Assembly: GCA_963772225.1 (NCBI GenBank)
Contig: CAVYWD010000011.1
Coordinates: 372,001-436,000, forward strand
Direction: 5' to 3'
DNA: 64,000 bases
Source: CAVYWD01 sp963772225
Lineage (GTDB): Bacteria > Myxococcota > Myxococcia > Myxococcales > UBA5297
Below the pieces are notes generated by a model, which had not been told where the DNA came from, made no database searches, and saw only the letters and a program-made list of their open reading frames with translations. Of this stretch, positions 17,092 to 26,211 are shown piece after piece (the stretch's first letter is position 1; every line of letters begins with the position of its first letter). The translations under genes and the position numbers were made by a program.

Positions 17092-18606
17092 ATGCCCAGA
17101 CCATCCTGGAATTCACGCCTGACCTTTTCCCTCGACCGCGAGAACCGGGAGCCCCTGTTTCTGCAGATCGCGAGGGCAGTCACCGAGGACATCCGCCGTG
17201 GGCGTCTCGCCAGGGGAGCGCAGCTTCCTGGGTCGCGGATACTGGCAAAGAGCCTCTCGGTGCATCGCAACACCGTCATCTCCGCATATGAAGAGTTGCT
17301 GTCCGAAGGGTGGCTCGAGAGCTCGCGAGCCCGGGGGACTTATGTTTCCCGCTCGCTCCCCGACCTCCCGCCGAAAGGTTTTGGAGACCGGTTTGCGAAG
17401 CGCGAGGCCGTGCCCGCCCGCGCCGGTTTCGACCTGGCTCTCGGGCCGGACCGGGGCGACGCGCGAGAGCTCGCGCCGGGCGCGCTCGTGATGACCGGCG
17501 GTATCCCCGACGTCCGTCTGGCGCCCAGCACCGCATTGGCGCGCGCCTACAGGCGGACGCTCCAGGCTCACGCCGGCCGGGTGCTCGCCTATGCCGCCCC
17601 CGAGGGCCACCCACGGTTGCGCGCCGCCATCGCCGAGATGCTCTCGGCGACTCGAGGCCTCGCCACCTCGGCGGACGACGTCATCGTGACGCGGGGCGCG
17701 CAGATGGCGTTCGACCTCATCGGGCGGGCGCTCCTGCGGCCGGGCGACGTGGTCGCCGTCGAGCAGCTCGGCTACCGTCCGGCTTGGGAGACCTTTCGCC
17801 TCGCCGGCGCAACGCTCTTTCCGGTGCCGGTCGACGCCGAGGGTCTCGACGTGGCGGCACTCGCCCGGCTGACCGAGCGCAGGCGCGTGCGGGCCGTCTA
17901 CGTCACTCCCCATCACCAGTACCCGACGACGGTGACCTTGAGCCCGGCCCGCCGCCTTGCCTTGATGGACCTCGCCCGAAGACGGCGCTTTGCCGTCATC
18001 GAGGACGACTTCGATCACGAGTTCCATTTCGAGGGGCGCCCGGTGTTGCCGCTGGCGAGCGCGGACCGCGCTGGGGTTGTGGTCTACGTCGGCACGCTGT
18101 CCAAGATTCTCGCCCCGGGCCTGCGAATCGGGTACGTCGCGGGCCCGCGCCTGCTGCTCGATCAGCTGGTCGCTCACCGCGCCTTCGTGGATCGCCAAGG
18201 CGACCACACCGTCGAGGGGGCCGTGGCCGAACTGCTCGAGGTCGGCGAGGTGCAGCGGCACGCCCAGCGCGCCCGCCGGATCTACCAAACCCGCCGCGCA
18301 ATCCTCGTCGACGCGCTCCAGCGCGAGCTCGGGAACGTCTTGGAGGTCCAGGTCCCGCCTGGCGGCATGGCGTTGTGGTCGCGCGTGGCTGAGGACGTCG
18401 ACGTCGACGGCTGGGCCCAACGGGCCGCGGCCCAGGGCGTCCTCTTCCACCCGGGCCGAAGGTTCAGCTTCGACGGCGAGGCCCGCCCGAACGCGCGCTT
18501 CGGCTTTACCGCGCTGACGGAGGCCGAGATCGCCGAGGCGGTGCGGCGCTTGACCGCCACCCTCGGGGTTGGGCGCTCGTGCCGCCCGAGACGTCGCACC
18601 CGCTGA
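17092..18606 (+). CDS. MocR/GabR-family transcriptional regulator with aminotransferase domain
   Basis: A 504-residue chimeric regulator. The N-terminal 75 residues form a GntR winged helix (PLFLQIARAVTEDIRRGRL, LSVHRNTVISAYEELLSEGW, ARGTYVS). A linker leads to a fold-type I aminotransferase domain (about 130-490) with AYAAPEGHPRLR, the cofactor aspartate region FAVIEDDFDHEFHF, and GTLSKILAPGLRIGY holding the PLP lysine K338. MocR proteins sense PLP or amino compounds such as GABA, taurine or vitamin B6, and usually control a divergent gene. Here that gene is the methyltransferase at 16129-16874, with an inverted repeat between. The effector cannot be inferred because the partner is not a classical MocR target. 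Confidence 0.9.
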   Translation: MPRPSWNSRLTFSLDRENREPLFLQIARAVTEDIRRGRLARGAQLPGSRILAKSLSVHRNTVISAYEELLSEGWLESSRARGTYVSRSLPDLPPKGFGDRFAKREAVPARAGFDLALGPDRGDARELAPGALVMTGGIPDVRLAPSTALARAYRRTLQAHAGRVLAYAAPEGHPRLRAAIAEMLSATRGLATSADDVIVTRGAQMAFDLIGRALLRPGDVVAVEQLGYRPAWETFRLAGATLFPVPVDAEGLDVAALARLTERRRVRAVYVTPHHQYPTTVTLSPARRLALMDLARRRRFAVIEDDFDHEFHFEGRPVLPLASADRAGVVVYVGTLSKILAPGLRIGYVAGPRLLLDQLVAHRAFVDRQGDHTVEGAVAELLEVGEVQRHAQRARRIYQTRRAILVDALQRELGNVLEVQVPPGGMALWSRVAEDVDVDGWAQRAAAQGVLFHPGRRFSFDGEARPNARFGFTALTEAEIAEAVRRLTATLGVGRSCRPRRRTR

Positions 18607-18667
18607 TCGGGAGGCGGCTTCGCGCATAAGATCTCGGGGGCTCACGCCTAGGTCACGCGCGAGCGAC

Positions 18668-20444
18668 TCAGCGCGCACCCTGCTTCTGAATCAGGCGCGC
18701 CGCCTGCTTGCCACAGGGGGAGTCCGTCCGCGCCGCGCGGAGCATCTCCGCGCGCGCCTCCTCGCACAGGACCTTGCCCGCAAGAAGTCTGGCCACCTTC
18801 TCGCACAGGTCACTCAGCTCGAAGCCGTCGCCCTCGGCCTCGAGCTGGCGGGCCAGGGCAACCTGCGCGCTCGCCGGAATCGAATCCAGCGTTCGGAGGA
18901 TCTCCACGCCCACGTCCCGGACTCTTAAGTCCTCGTGCGACAGCAACGACAACAGCGCATCCATCCTCGGCGCATCGAGGTTCGAGTCCTTTCTGAAGCT
19001 CGTCATGAGCGCCGCCTTGAGCGATACGTTCGTCCCATCGCGGCGAGACGCCCCGCGGTTAAGCGCTCGAAGAATTCCGAGCTGGATGCCCCTATCTTCG
19101 GGCTCGAGCCTCTCCAGCAGATCACCGCACCACCGTCGCACCCGCTCGTCTTCATCCTCGAGCGCCGCGACCACCCGCCTCTGCACCTCCAGATCACGAC
19201 AGACTCCGTCCGACAGCGTCTGCGCCGCCTTTTGGCGAACGCCCACGATTGGGTCCGCCAGGAGAAGCGAAATGGCCGCCTCTACGTCCGCATCTTTGGG
19301 ATAGGCGCGCCCGAGCGCCGAGATCGCGGCCAATCGCACCTCACCATCGGAGTCGCGTAGCATTCCGAGCAACGTCGGGCGCAGGTCCAGGACGTCGGCC
19401 GGCGAGGCGGCGAGCGCCTGGCGAAGCTCCGGCCGGATCCCGTGCGAGCGGAAGAAGGCGCCCAATCGAGAGTCGTCGGCCAGCCCGTCCAGCCACGCGC
19501 GGCGCAAGGTCGGGTCGGGCGAGCGCAGGTATCGGGCGAATGCCGCGGGCACCCGCGGGTCGTCGGCATTCAGGTTGAACAGCACTATGGCGCCATAGGG
19601 TTCTCCGCGCTCGATCGCCCCGAGCAGCGCACGTTCCAACCTCGGGTCCTTGGGCGCGAGCTCGCTGAGGGTCGCCGCCGCCGCGCCGCGAACGGAGGGA
19701 TCGCCGTCGCGGTCCATCGCCGCGAAGAGGGCGTCGACGGCGCGCGGCGACAGCTCGACAGCCCCGGCCAGGGCCTCGACGGCGGCGTGCCGGATGCCTG
19801 CGTCCTGGCTCTCCATGGCGAGGACCAGCGGCTCCATGGCTCGAGGGTCCCTGAGGCTGCAGGACCGCATGAGCTTGATGAGCTCTTCCCTTCGTCTCCT
19901 ATCTTTTTCGTGCTGGAGGGCCTTGCCCACCGCGCGCTGCAGCGGCGTCGAGAGCCCGGAATGGGACCCGGCGACCTCCGCGAGCCCGTCGATTCCCTGC
20001 TGCTCGTGGAGATGTCGGGCAAAATGAGCTGGGCGCAGCGGGGCTGTCACCGCCCACATCCCCTTCTCCAGCCACACGCTCGGCAGCAGCACTTTCAGGA
20101 CGATGTCGCCCTCGCCTCCGCCCCCTCCACCTCCGAAGATCCATCGCCGCCGCGAACACGACGGCCCACGCGCAAAGCTGGAGCGCCCCCGCCGCGAGAA
20201 TCGCCGTCGCACCCCGGGCGCGCATCGACATCTCGCCGGAGCGCGACAGCAACCCGAAGAACAGGAGGTAATAGACCAGGCCCGAGGCGCTGAGGACGAA
20301 ATGCAAGTGGTCCTTCGGGACCTCAGGATTGAAAATCACGCGACCGAAGATGCTGAGCGGAGCCGCGGCGGCGAGGAGGTACAACACCAGGTAGATGGCG
20401 AGCAGCACCGCGGGCATTTGAGCGCACAAGAGCTTGGAAGACAT
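18668..20444 (-). CDS. membrane protein with C-terminal HEAT repeats, one frameshift at 20121-20125
   Basis: Two frames join into a protein of about 591 residues. The N-terminal part (from ATG 20444) begins MSSKLLCAQMPAVLLAIYLV and has three to four membrane helices. The second frame starts inside a Gly-rich run and continues GDIVLKVLLPSVWLEKG. It then forms a long array of HEAT-like helical repeats (for example EPLVLAMESQDAGIRHAAVE, VRLAAISALGRAYPKDADV, VRQKAAQTLSDG). Removing one base from the five-C run at 20121-20125 fuses the frames exactly. HEAT arrays are protein-binding scaffolds; this one should face the cytoplasm or periplasm beside the membrane domain. No enzyme motif is present and the role is unknown. 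Confidence 0.65.
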
Positions 20445-20586
20445 GGCGAGGCAGCACTCTCCCAGAGGCTTGGGCAGCTCCGCCAGCGACGACGCCGATG
20501 GCCGCTCTGCCAAGCCGTGCCGCACGAAGCGTCGACCGAGACCGACCTCGCGACGAGCCGGACGAAGAAAGGACCGCGCATCGCTC

Positions 20587-21288
20587 TCACCGCTTCTCTC
20601 GCAGCGCCTGCTCCGATCGACGGATGCTCTTGCGGGCGATCGCCACAATGGTTTGCACCGCATCGTTCGACAGACCTGCTTGGGCCCCGTGCGCCGGCAG
20701 CTTCGGCAAGGCCTGCCTGAGGGAAGCCAGGAGTCGCGTGACGAGCTCGTTCTGCGCCAGGCCGCGGAAGCGTTGAGAGGGAAGCTTCAGGATATGCGTC
20801 GAGGCCGTGGCGCCCGCGGGGACGTAGAGCTTGCCGCGCGCTTCGATCACCGGGAGCTTCTCTTGGGCACCTGCGAGCGAGAGGTCGAAACCCGTCGCCG
20901 ACCAGGAAGGCGGGGGAGCCCAAGTCGCATACCTGCTTTAGAAGGCTGGGCGAGAGAGCCTTTCGGGCGCCGGAGGAAGGCGGCTCGCGCCCCGTGGGAA
21001 GAAGCGCGAGGGCGCCCGCGCAGTCGCCCCCACCGCGGCGAGCATGGCGAAGTCGTCGTCGGGCGATGCGCCCAGGCGCCGCGCCAGGCGGTCGCGCAGG
21101 TCGCTGTCGGGGAGCAGGTTCGAGAAGAATGTGCCGGGCAGCTCGCGCGAGGAATCCACGGGCAGCGACACGGAAATGCGATCCGAGTCCGGGGCCGATT
21201 CCGCGTAGCGAAACCAGAGCGCCCCGCCCTCGCCGCCCCGAAGCGCCCCGACAATCCGGTCTCCCCACCAAACAGTCAGGTCGGTCAC
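20587..21288 (-). pseudogene. hipA: hipA-like kinase toxin gene, decayed and internally deleted
   Basis: The frame starts at a GTG (21288) overlapping the hipB stop by four bases. It shows the HipA N-terminal domain: VTDLTVWWGDRIVGAL, LPGTFFSNLLPDSDLRDRLA and FAMLAAVG. Similarity then moves to a second frame (GGDCAGALALLPTGREPP) and a third (LSLAGAQEKLPV, THILKLPSQRFRGLAQNE). The kinase catalytic core that should follow is missing, and only a short helical tail remains before the stop. HipA normally phosphorylates GltX to induce dormancy. Two or more frameshifts plus loss of the core mean this copy cannot be an active kinase. Confidence 0.75.
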
Positions 21289-21513
21289 GGATTTTCTCCG
21301 CGCCGGGCGGCAAAGAGATCGATGCCGAGGCGAGAGCAGATCCGAAGCACCCGGTCGAGCGAGACGCTGGCGCGACCGCTCTCGAGCTCGCCGAGCAGGC
21401 GCGGCGAGACCCCGCAGAGCGCGGCGAATCCCACCTGCGTCAGCTTCTGGCGCCCGGCGCTCCGACCGCACCAGCTCACCGAGCTCTGCGGCCGTGCGGA
21501 GGCGGGTCTTCAT
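21285..21513 (-). pseudogene. hipB: hipB-like HTH antitoxin gene, frameshifted
   Basis: The ATG at 21513 has an AAGGAG site five bases upstream. It encodes MKTRLRTAAELGELVRSERR, the usual N-terminus of HipB antitoxins. One extra base then shifts the frame, and the XRE helix-turn-helix continues as QKLTQVGFAALCGVSPRLLG and LDRVLRICSRLGIDLF up to the stop. HipB normally neutralises HipA and represses the operon. Together with the wrecked hipA downstream it marks a dead toxin-antitoxin pair. An intact product starting at an internal GTG (21479) would keep the HTH, so residual DNA binding cannot be excluded. Confidence 0.7.
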
Positions 21514-21730
21514 CGAGGCTCCTTCCCGGCTGGGAAGATTCGAGGCAAGGCGTCGGAATCTTCCCTTGAGGGAAGAGCGCGGGGTTCTGGCCCCCGAGGA
21601 GTGGGGGGTGAGACTCCGATGCGGGTTCCCCGGGAGCGATCGACGGGCCCGCGACGACCGCATAGCCGAGGGAACCGAACCACTCGAGGGCAGCCTCTTC
21701 GACCACGGACTCAGTGAAAGACGTTGCCAT
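21476..21730 (-). pseudogene. hsdR: 5-prime stub of type I restriction subunit hsdR
   Basis: From ATG 21730 the first 38 residues read MATSFTESVVEEAALEWFGS and then LGYAVVAGPSIAPGEPASE. This is the characteristic N-terminus of HsdR restriction subunits, where E-x7-11-LGY leads into the nuclease domain. Similarity stops there; the rest of the frame is unrelated and runs into hipB. A complete HsdR has about 1,000 residues, so more than 95% is missing. It starts 21 bp after the preceding same-strand gene, as expected for an operon. With the hsdM stub at 26312-26767 it shows that a type I restriction locus once occupied this site. Confidence 0.7.
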
Positions 21731-21751
21731 CGCCTCAGCGCCCCTCCCCTC

Positions 21752-22724
21752 TCATGGCTCCTCGGTTTCCGGGCACACTCCGAACTCCCGCGGATTGTGA
21801 AGCGCCCAGGAACGGCCTTCGCGGGCCAGATCTCCAAGGCAACGAACCAGCGCCCGATCGCCATGGGCCTTGATCGCGTGCTGGTACCCCACCGGATCGA
21901 GCACCACCCTCACCTGTCGCGGGCGGCCCTCGAGTTCGACGCGCAGGACCACGCCCCCGCCGGAGGCGGAGTCGTCGCTCTCCAGGCGAACGACCGTCCC
22001 TTTGATCTCGGTGGCCGGGTAGATGGCGTCGCCGCGCAACCGCGCAGACGCTTCACGCAAGACGGCGGCGGTGTCGGCGGAGAAGGCCGGCCCCCGGGGA
22101 ACCTCGCGGAGCAGCGGCCGGCAGGGCGCGAACGAAAAGTCGGCTCTCAGGGCGTCGGCCGAGGTCGCCTCGAGGACTTCAGCGACCGCGTCGCAGAGAT
22201 TCGCGCTGACGCCCTCCTTGGCCCGCTGGCGAAAGGGCTCCATCTGCCCGGAGGCCGCGGACTCTCGCGCCGCCCCCTCGGCGGCCTGCAGGGCTTCGGC
22301 GAGCCGAAGGCACGTCTTGCGCTCGAACGGTGCGTCCGGGTCGCTGTCGACGCCTGGCAGGGGTTGCTGCAAGCGCGGGGCGATGGAGCACTCCATGGTG
22401 AGCACGAAGCGTGGTGCTGCCCTCAATCGAGAGGCGCACGATGTCGACCGAGGAGGCTTTGACGTCTCGAAGAACGGAGGAGGGGTTTCGCTGCTCCAAG
22501 CGAGCGATGTCGTCGAGGAGGAAGCGGACCACTCGGGCATAGTCGGGCGCCGCCGCCAGCTGCGGGACCTCGAAGACGATCTTTTCGCCGTTGACCGGCT
22601 TCGAGTAGAGAACCCACCTCGCGTCGGCGGTCTTGAGCGACCAGCCCTTCTGACGCAGGTACGCCGCAAGCTCGGCGGGGCTCGGCACGGCCGCGGGCTG
22701 GGGCAACCAGAGGGCGCTGGTCAT
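21752..22724 (-). pseudogene. uncharacterised restriction-associated protein gene, frameshifted
   Basis: The first frame starts at ATG 22724 (overlapping the previous stop as ATGA) and encodes MTSALWLPQPAAVPSPAELA, then GWSLKTADARWVLYSKPVNG and VLRDVKASSVDIVRLSIEG. Near 22405-22415 coding potential moves to a second frame: FVLTMECSIAPRLQQPL, RKTCLRLAEALQAAEGAARE and KEGVSANLCDAVAEVLEATS, ending at 21752. The abrupt join suggests an internal deletion whose length is not a multiple of three. I do not recognise a domain. It sits between the operon fragment upstream and the hsdR stub downstream, so it was probably an accessory gene of the restriction locus. Confidence 0.5.
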
Positions 22725-22972
22725 GGGACGCCTCCTTCTCGGATGCGGGCCATGATCGCCTTCAGGTCGGAGACATGGAAGCAGGCACAGCGCTGGAGGT
22801 GGATGCGGACGGTGGGGACAGCCGACACGCGGCGCTGAAGCACGAGGCAATACTGCGGGAGATCGAGGTCAACCTTGAGTACCGTCGCAGCCTGGGCAGG
22901 TCGCCCAAGCGGGCGGCGGCGGCAAGGCAAGAGTGCCTCTCCCCTGGCGCTCTTCCGGGAAAGGGGAATCAC
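22721..22972 (-). pseudogene. truncated gene fragment upstream of the restriction-associated gene
   Basis: An open frame of up to 83 residues ends RIREGGVP and overlaps the next start as ATGA, suggesting a real coupled gene. The readable part (VLKVDLDLPQYCLVLQRRVS, HVSDLKAIMARIREGG) shows no family that I recognise. The 5-prime end is cut off at about 22975, exactly where the lower-GC higBA islet begins, so this is probably the surviving 3-prime end of a longer gene. Confidence that it is coding is limited. Confidence 0.3.
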
Positions 22973-22991
22973 CCGTCGCCCGCCTGCTCGC

Positions 22992-23026
22992 TTGACAGTT
23001 GGGCCGCCCTATATTCCCATATAGGG
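22992..23026 (+). promoter_or_regulatory. higBA promoter with 20-bp inverted-repeat operator
   Basis: TTGACA at 22992-22997 is a consensus -35 box. Downstream, CCCTATAT-TCCC-ATATAGGG (23007-23026) is a perfect inverted repeat with 8-base arms that also supplies the AT-rich -10 region. It lies 52-71 bases upstream of higB. HigA-type antitoxins usually bind such palindromes to repress their own operon, so this is the probable autoregulatory site. The exact -10 hexamer is not certain. Confidence 0.6.
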
Positions 23027-23077
23027 AACATGACCGTTGGTTACCGCATGGGGACCATCTGATAAGGCGTTCTTGTT

Positions 23078-23356
23078 ATGAGACTTATAGGAAGACACCT
23101 TCTCACGTCGTTCATGCAGCAGCACGGCGATGCAAGAGGGCCGATAGGGACGTGGGTGGCCGAAACAGAGGAGGCAACTTGGCGGGTCCCGTCTGACATC
23201 AAGGCGAGGTACCCAAGCGCAAGCTTCCTCTCCAACAACGAGATCGTCTTCAACATCAAGGGCAACAGGTACCGCCTCAAGGTCCTCGTCGCCTACGCCA
23301 CCCAGTCAGTTGTGGTCCAGAAGGTCGGGACGCACGCTGAATACAACCGCTGGTAA
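23078..23356 (+). CDS. higB: HigB-family toxin, mRNA interferase
   Basis: A 92-residue protein of the HigB (RelE-superfamily) toxin family, which cleaves mRNA on the ribosome. Family features are the N-terminal RLIGRHLLTSFMQQHGDA, the central PSDIKARYPSASFLSNNEIV, and VFNIKGNRYRLKVLVAYATQ. The ending VGTHAEYNRW holds the conserved THAEY. It is full length. The antitoxin gene follows after 12 bp. A palindromic operator lies upstream. Base composition here is clearly lower in GC than the flanking genes, consistent with recent acquisition of the whole islet. Confidence 0.9.
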   Translation: MRLIGRHLLTSFMQQHGDARGPIGTWVAETEEATWRVPSDIKARYPSASFLSNNEIVFNIKGNRYRLKVLVAYATQSVVVQKVGTHAEYNRW

Positions 23357-23368
23357 CAGGAGACCGCC

Positions 23369-24601
23369 ATGGAGCCACGAGTCATCAAGACGGAGCAGGA
23401 ACACGAGGCGGCGCTCCGTGAGATAGAGGCACTGGCAGCGCTCGACCCCAAGCCCGGCACTCACGATGGTGATCGCCTTGAGCTCTTGGCCACGCTCGTA
23501 GAGAAGTATGAGAAGGAGCACTTTCCTGTCGAACGGCCAGATCCCGTCTCGGCTATCCGCTTCCGCATGGAGCAGCAGGGGCTCTCCCAGGCCGACTTGG
23601 TTCCGTTTCTGGGCAGCCGCTCCAGGGTGTCTGAGGTCCTCGCCGGGAAACGTCCTCTCAGTCTGGCAATGATCCGTGCGCTTCACGATGGCCTCGGCAT
23701 CCCGGCAGATGTCCTGATTGTCAACTCGGAGCAAAAGGCGCCGACTAGCGACCTGCCCGATTGGGCTTCTTTCCCGCTGACGCTGATGGTCCGCCGTGGA
23801 TGGCTTCCGGCGACCAAGCAGGAGGTCCGAGACCACCCTGACCTCGTCGTCGAGCCGTATGTGCGCTCGGCCTTCGAACTCGCAGCCACGGCGCCGATCT
23901 ACAGAAGGAGCATTCACGAGCGGGCACGGCAGAACTCGGACGCCGCCTCTCTCATCGCTTGGACAGCACGGGTACTCCACCTGGCTTCCGAGTTCAATAC
24001 CGAGAGCTTCAACTTGGCGGCCATCGACGAAGCCTTCCTGACCAAGATCGCCCGCCTTAGTGCTTCGCCGACTGGTCCTGTCCTCGCCCGACAACTGCTC
24101 GCCTTCAACGGCATCGCGCTCGTCTTCGAGCCGTCGCTGAAGGGGACGTACGTGGATGGCTCCTCGATGCTTCTGAAGGACGGACGGCCCGCCATCGGGA
24201 TGACGATTCGCTATGACCGGCTCGACAACTTCTGGTTTACACTGCTCCATGAGCTCAGCCACGTCATGCGGCACTTGAGCCGAGAGAGACTCATTTTCGT
24301 GGACGATCTCGACGATGAGGGGGCCGGCGACCCGCTGGAGATTGAAGCCGATCTCTTGGCTTCCGAGGCGCTCATCCCCCGAAGCATTTGGCGCCGAAGC
24401 AGAGCCTTCCGGGAGCCATCTGCCAGCACAATCAAGGAGCTTGCTGCCCAGCTCTCCATTCACCCGGCCATTCCGGCTGGGCGTATCCGTCGAGAAACGA
24501 AGAAATGGACGCTCTTCAAGGACATGCTCGGTCAGGGAGAGGTATCTGCCCGGCTGAAGCTGCCAAAACAAAGGGGAAGCGACCATGCCAAAGGCATATG
24601 A
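23369..24601 (+). CDS. higA: HigA-like antitoxin fused to ImmA/IrrE-type metallopeptidase
   Basis: A 410-residue two-domain protein. An N-terminal helical region (PVSAIRFRMEQQGLSQADLV, VSEVLAGKRPLSLAMIRALH) is an XRE HTH of the HigA type. The C-terminal half is an ImmA/IrrE zinc peptidase with H294-E-L-S-H298 (HExxH) and a downstream Glu in DPLEIEADLLASEALIP. In phage and ICE systems ImmA-like proteases cleave partner HTH regulators. Here the repressor and the peptidase lie in one chain, so self-cleavage or partner cleavage on stress is possible but unproven. An AGGAG site precedes the start; the 3-prime end overlaps the next gene by 17 bp, so higB, higA and the beta gene form one operon. Confidence 0.88.
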   Translation: MEPRVIKTEQEHEAALREIEALAALDPKPGTHDGDRLELLATLVEKYEKEHFPVERPDPVSAIRFRMEQQGLSQADLVPFLGSRSRVSEVLAGKRPLSLAMIRALHDGLGIPADVLIVNSEQKAPTSDLPDWASFPLTLMVRRGWLPATKQEVRDHPDLVVEPYVRSAFELAATAPIYRRSIHERARQNSDAASLIAWTARVLHLASEFNTESFNLAAIDEAFLTKIARLSASPTGPVLARQLLAFNGIALVFEPSLKGTYVDGSSMLLKDGRPAIGMTIRYDRLDNFWFTLLHELSHVMRHLSRERLIFVDDLDDEGAGDPLEIEADLLASEALIPRSIWRRSRAFREPSASTIKELAAQLSIHPAIPAGRIRRETKKWTLFKDMLGQGEVSARLKLPKQRGSDHAKGI

Positions 24602-25679
24602 TTTCGTATACCTCCCTGCATTGAAGGCCAAGGCGGGCGAATTTGGAGCGCTTGGCTCCCTGAATCCCTCAACCAAGCGAAGCATCTTGCCGCTTCTCGA
24701 TGTCCTGCCCGCACCAATCGACTGGAACACTGGCCGGCCATCGAAGACTCTTGAGAAGCACCTCGATGACATCTGCCTCAAGACTGCGAAGTCATGGGGG
24801 ATGGAACTTCCGGTCCTTGTCGACATGTTCGACCTGCAACCATCCGACCGTACGTCCGGTGGCGTCCATCCAATCCGCCACTTCTTTGCCAGTTCGAGAC
24901 GAGCGGGGCTCCAAGCCATTCCCGTCACTGGCCTGAGCGACCGTGACGAACCGTACAGCCATGCCGTGAAGGAGGTGCTCACCCAAACGAACGGAGCCAT
25001 CGCGATCCGACTGGCACTCGAAGACGCTGCGCTGCCCTCGAGCACGGCTCCAATCCTGAGCAAGCGCCTATCATCCCTCGGCGCTGCGCCCGAGCAGTCG
25101 TTGCTTCTCTTGGACTACCGAGCTCTTGATGCAGACGGCATCGCTCTCGCAACGCAGCAAGCGCTCGCCTCCCTCCGGACGTTCCAGAGACTTGCCCGTT
25201 GGGGCGCCACAGTACTCTTGGCTTCGGGAATGCCACGAAGCTTGGCGGGCGTGTCTGCCCGTGAGGGTTTTGAAATTCGCCGAACCGAGCTAGAGCTCTG
25301 GCAGAGGGTCGCTGCTGCCCTACCGAAGGAGCGCCCCACATTCGGTGACTACGGAATTGTTTATGCGTACTTCTCGGAACCTACTGATCTCAGGAAGATC
25401 CGTCTCACGATGAAGATCCGATACACGCTCGACCATGCCTGGTTCATCGTGAAAGGCGGCAGCTTTCGAGACAATCCACAGGAATATCACGACCTCGCAG
25501 GGATCGTTGGCGCCCATCCCGACTACAAGGGCTATGCTTTCAGCTCCGGCGATGATGTCATCTTCAAGTGTCGGGAGAAGCTCCGTGGTCCGGGGAATCC
25601 CACCGTCTGGATACAGGCGGATACGAGTCACCACATCGAGTTCGTGTCGAAGCAGATCTCCAGTCTCCTCGCCGCTTGA
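24585..25679 (+). CDS. beta-family protein (Beta_protein domain)
   Basis: A 364-residue protein resembling the beta protein family (named from phage T4). It opens with YDFVYLPALKAKAGEFGAL, then a central region with beta-strand/helix alternation (LPVLVDMFDL, GAIAIRLALED, SLLLLDYRALDAD), and ends FGDYGIVYAYFSEP with YTLDHAWFIVKGGSF. Family members are found beside defence and toxin-antitoxin genes, but no biochemical activity is established. It overlaps higA by 17 bp and has a GGGGAAG ribosome site, so it is translated with the toxin-antitoxin pair. It converges on, and overlaps by 116 bp, the sce7726-family gene. Assignment rests on the N-terminal pattern. Confidence 0.65.
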   Translation: MPKAYDFVYLPALKAKAGEFGALGSLNPSTKRSILPLLDVLPAPIDWNTGRPSKTLEKHLDDICLKTAKSWGMELPVLVDMFDLQPSDRTSGGVHPIRHFFASSRRAGLQAIPVTGLSDRDEPYSHAVKEVLTQTNGAIAIRLALEDAALPSSTAPILSKRLSSLGAAPEQSLLLLDYRALDADGIALATQQALASLRTFQRLARWGATVLLASGMPRSLAGVSAREGFEIRRTELELWQRVAAALPKERPTFGDYGIVYAYFSEPTDLRKIRLTMKIRYTLDHAWFIVKGGSFRDNPQEYHDLAGIVGAHPDYKGYAFSSGDDVIFKCREKLRGPGNPTVWIQADTSHHIEFVSKQISSLLAA

Positions 25680-26211
25680 TCTGGTCGCAAACCACCTTCT
25701 GAAGCTCGTCAACAGGGAATTCTTCGAGAATCCTTCGCCAGATTGCTCGTCGAGGCTTGGTAGCCACTCCCTTCGCTTTGCCGAGTCGCCTTAGGATGTT
25801 CAGGGCCTCGTCACGCCACAAAAGCTGTACAAGTGCGCCTGGGTCCACTGCCGGATTGCTCCGAGGCTCCCGTATGGTCGTGAGCTTGAGCGATCCGTCT
25901 TCTAGCGGGAGTGCCAAGAAAATCCCCCACCACCTCGGCACTACTTTCCTTGCCGCTCTTAGGTGCTTCTCGGCAAGCACAAGAGTCGCCGAAGCGAGCA
26001 CCTTGGAGTAGACGGCACGCTGCCGCTCAAGGCGTCGCAGTGTGTCTTGGTCGCTCTTGATCTCGTACCCCTCGAGGCGCCTATCAACCACGGCGACGTC
26101 CACAAACACGTCTCCCTGGCAGAGGCCAAGCTCCTCGACCAGAACGGACGCCGCTCCCTTTTCCGAGCGCAGCTTGCAGTTGAGAACATCCCGGATGTCA
26201 CTGTCTGTCAT
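25564..26211 (-). CDS. sce7726 family protein, possible nuclease fold
   Basis: A protein of about 215 residues. The N-terminus MTDSDIRDVLNCKLRSEKG is typical of the sce7726 family. The core shows VFVDVAVVDRRLEGYEIKSD, an acidic...D...E-x-K arrangement like PD-(D/E)xK nucleases, followed by TLRRLERQRAVYSKVLASATLV. The family is common next to sce7725/beta-type genes in bacteria but is uncharacterised. The start at 26211 is chosen from family similarity; in-frame ATGs upstream (at the MALGEP and MRKMALG positions) would extend it. The last 39 codons overlap the convergent beta gene and look unconserved. GC is low like the rest of the islet. Confidence 0.65.
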   Translation of the reverse strand: MTDSDIRDVLNCKLRSEKGAASVLVEELGLCQGDVFVDVAVVDRRLEGYEIKSDQDTLRRLERQRAVYSKVLASATLVLAEKHLRAARKVVPRWWGIFLALPLEDGSLKLTTIREPRSNPAVDPGALVQLLWRDEALNILRRLGKAKGVATKPRRAIWRRILEEFPVDELQKVVCDQIKRRGDWRSASTRTRCGDSYPPVSRRWDSPDHGASPDT

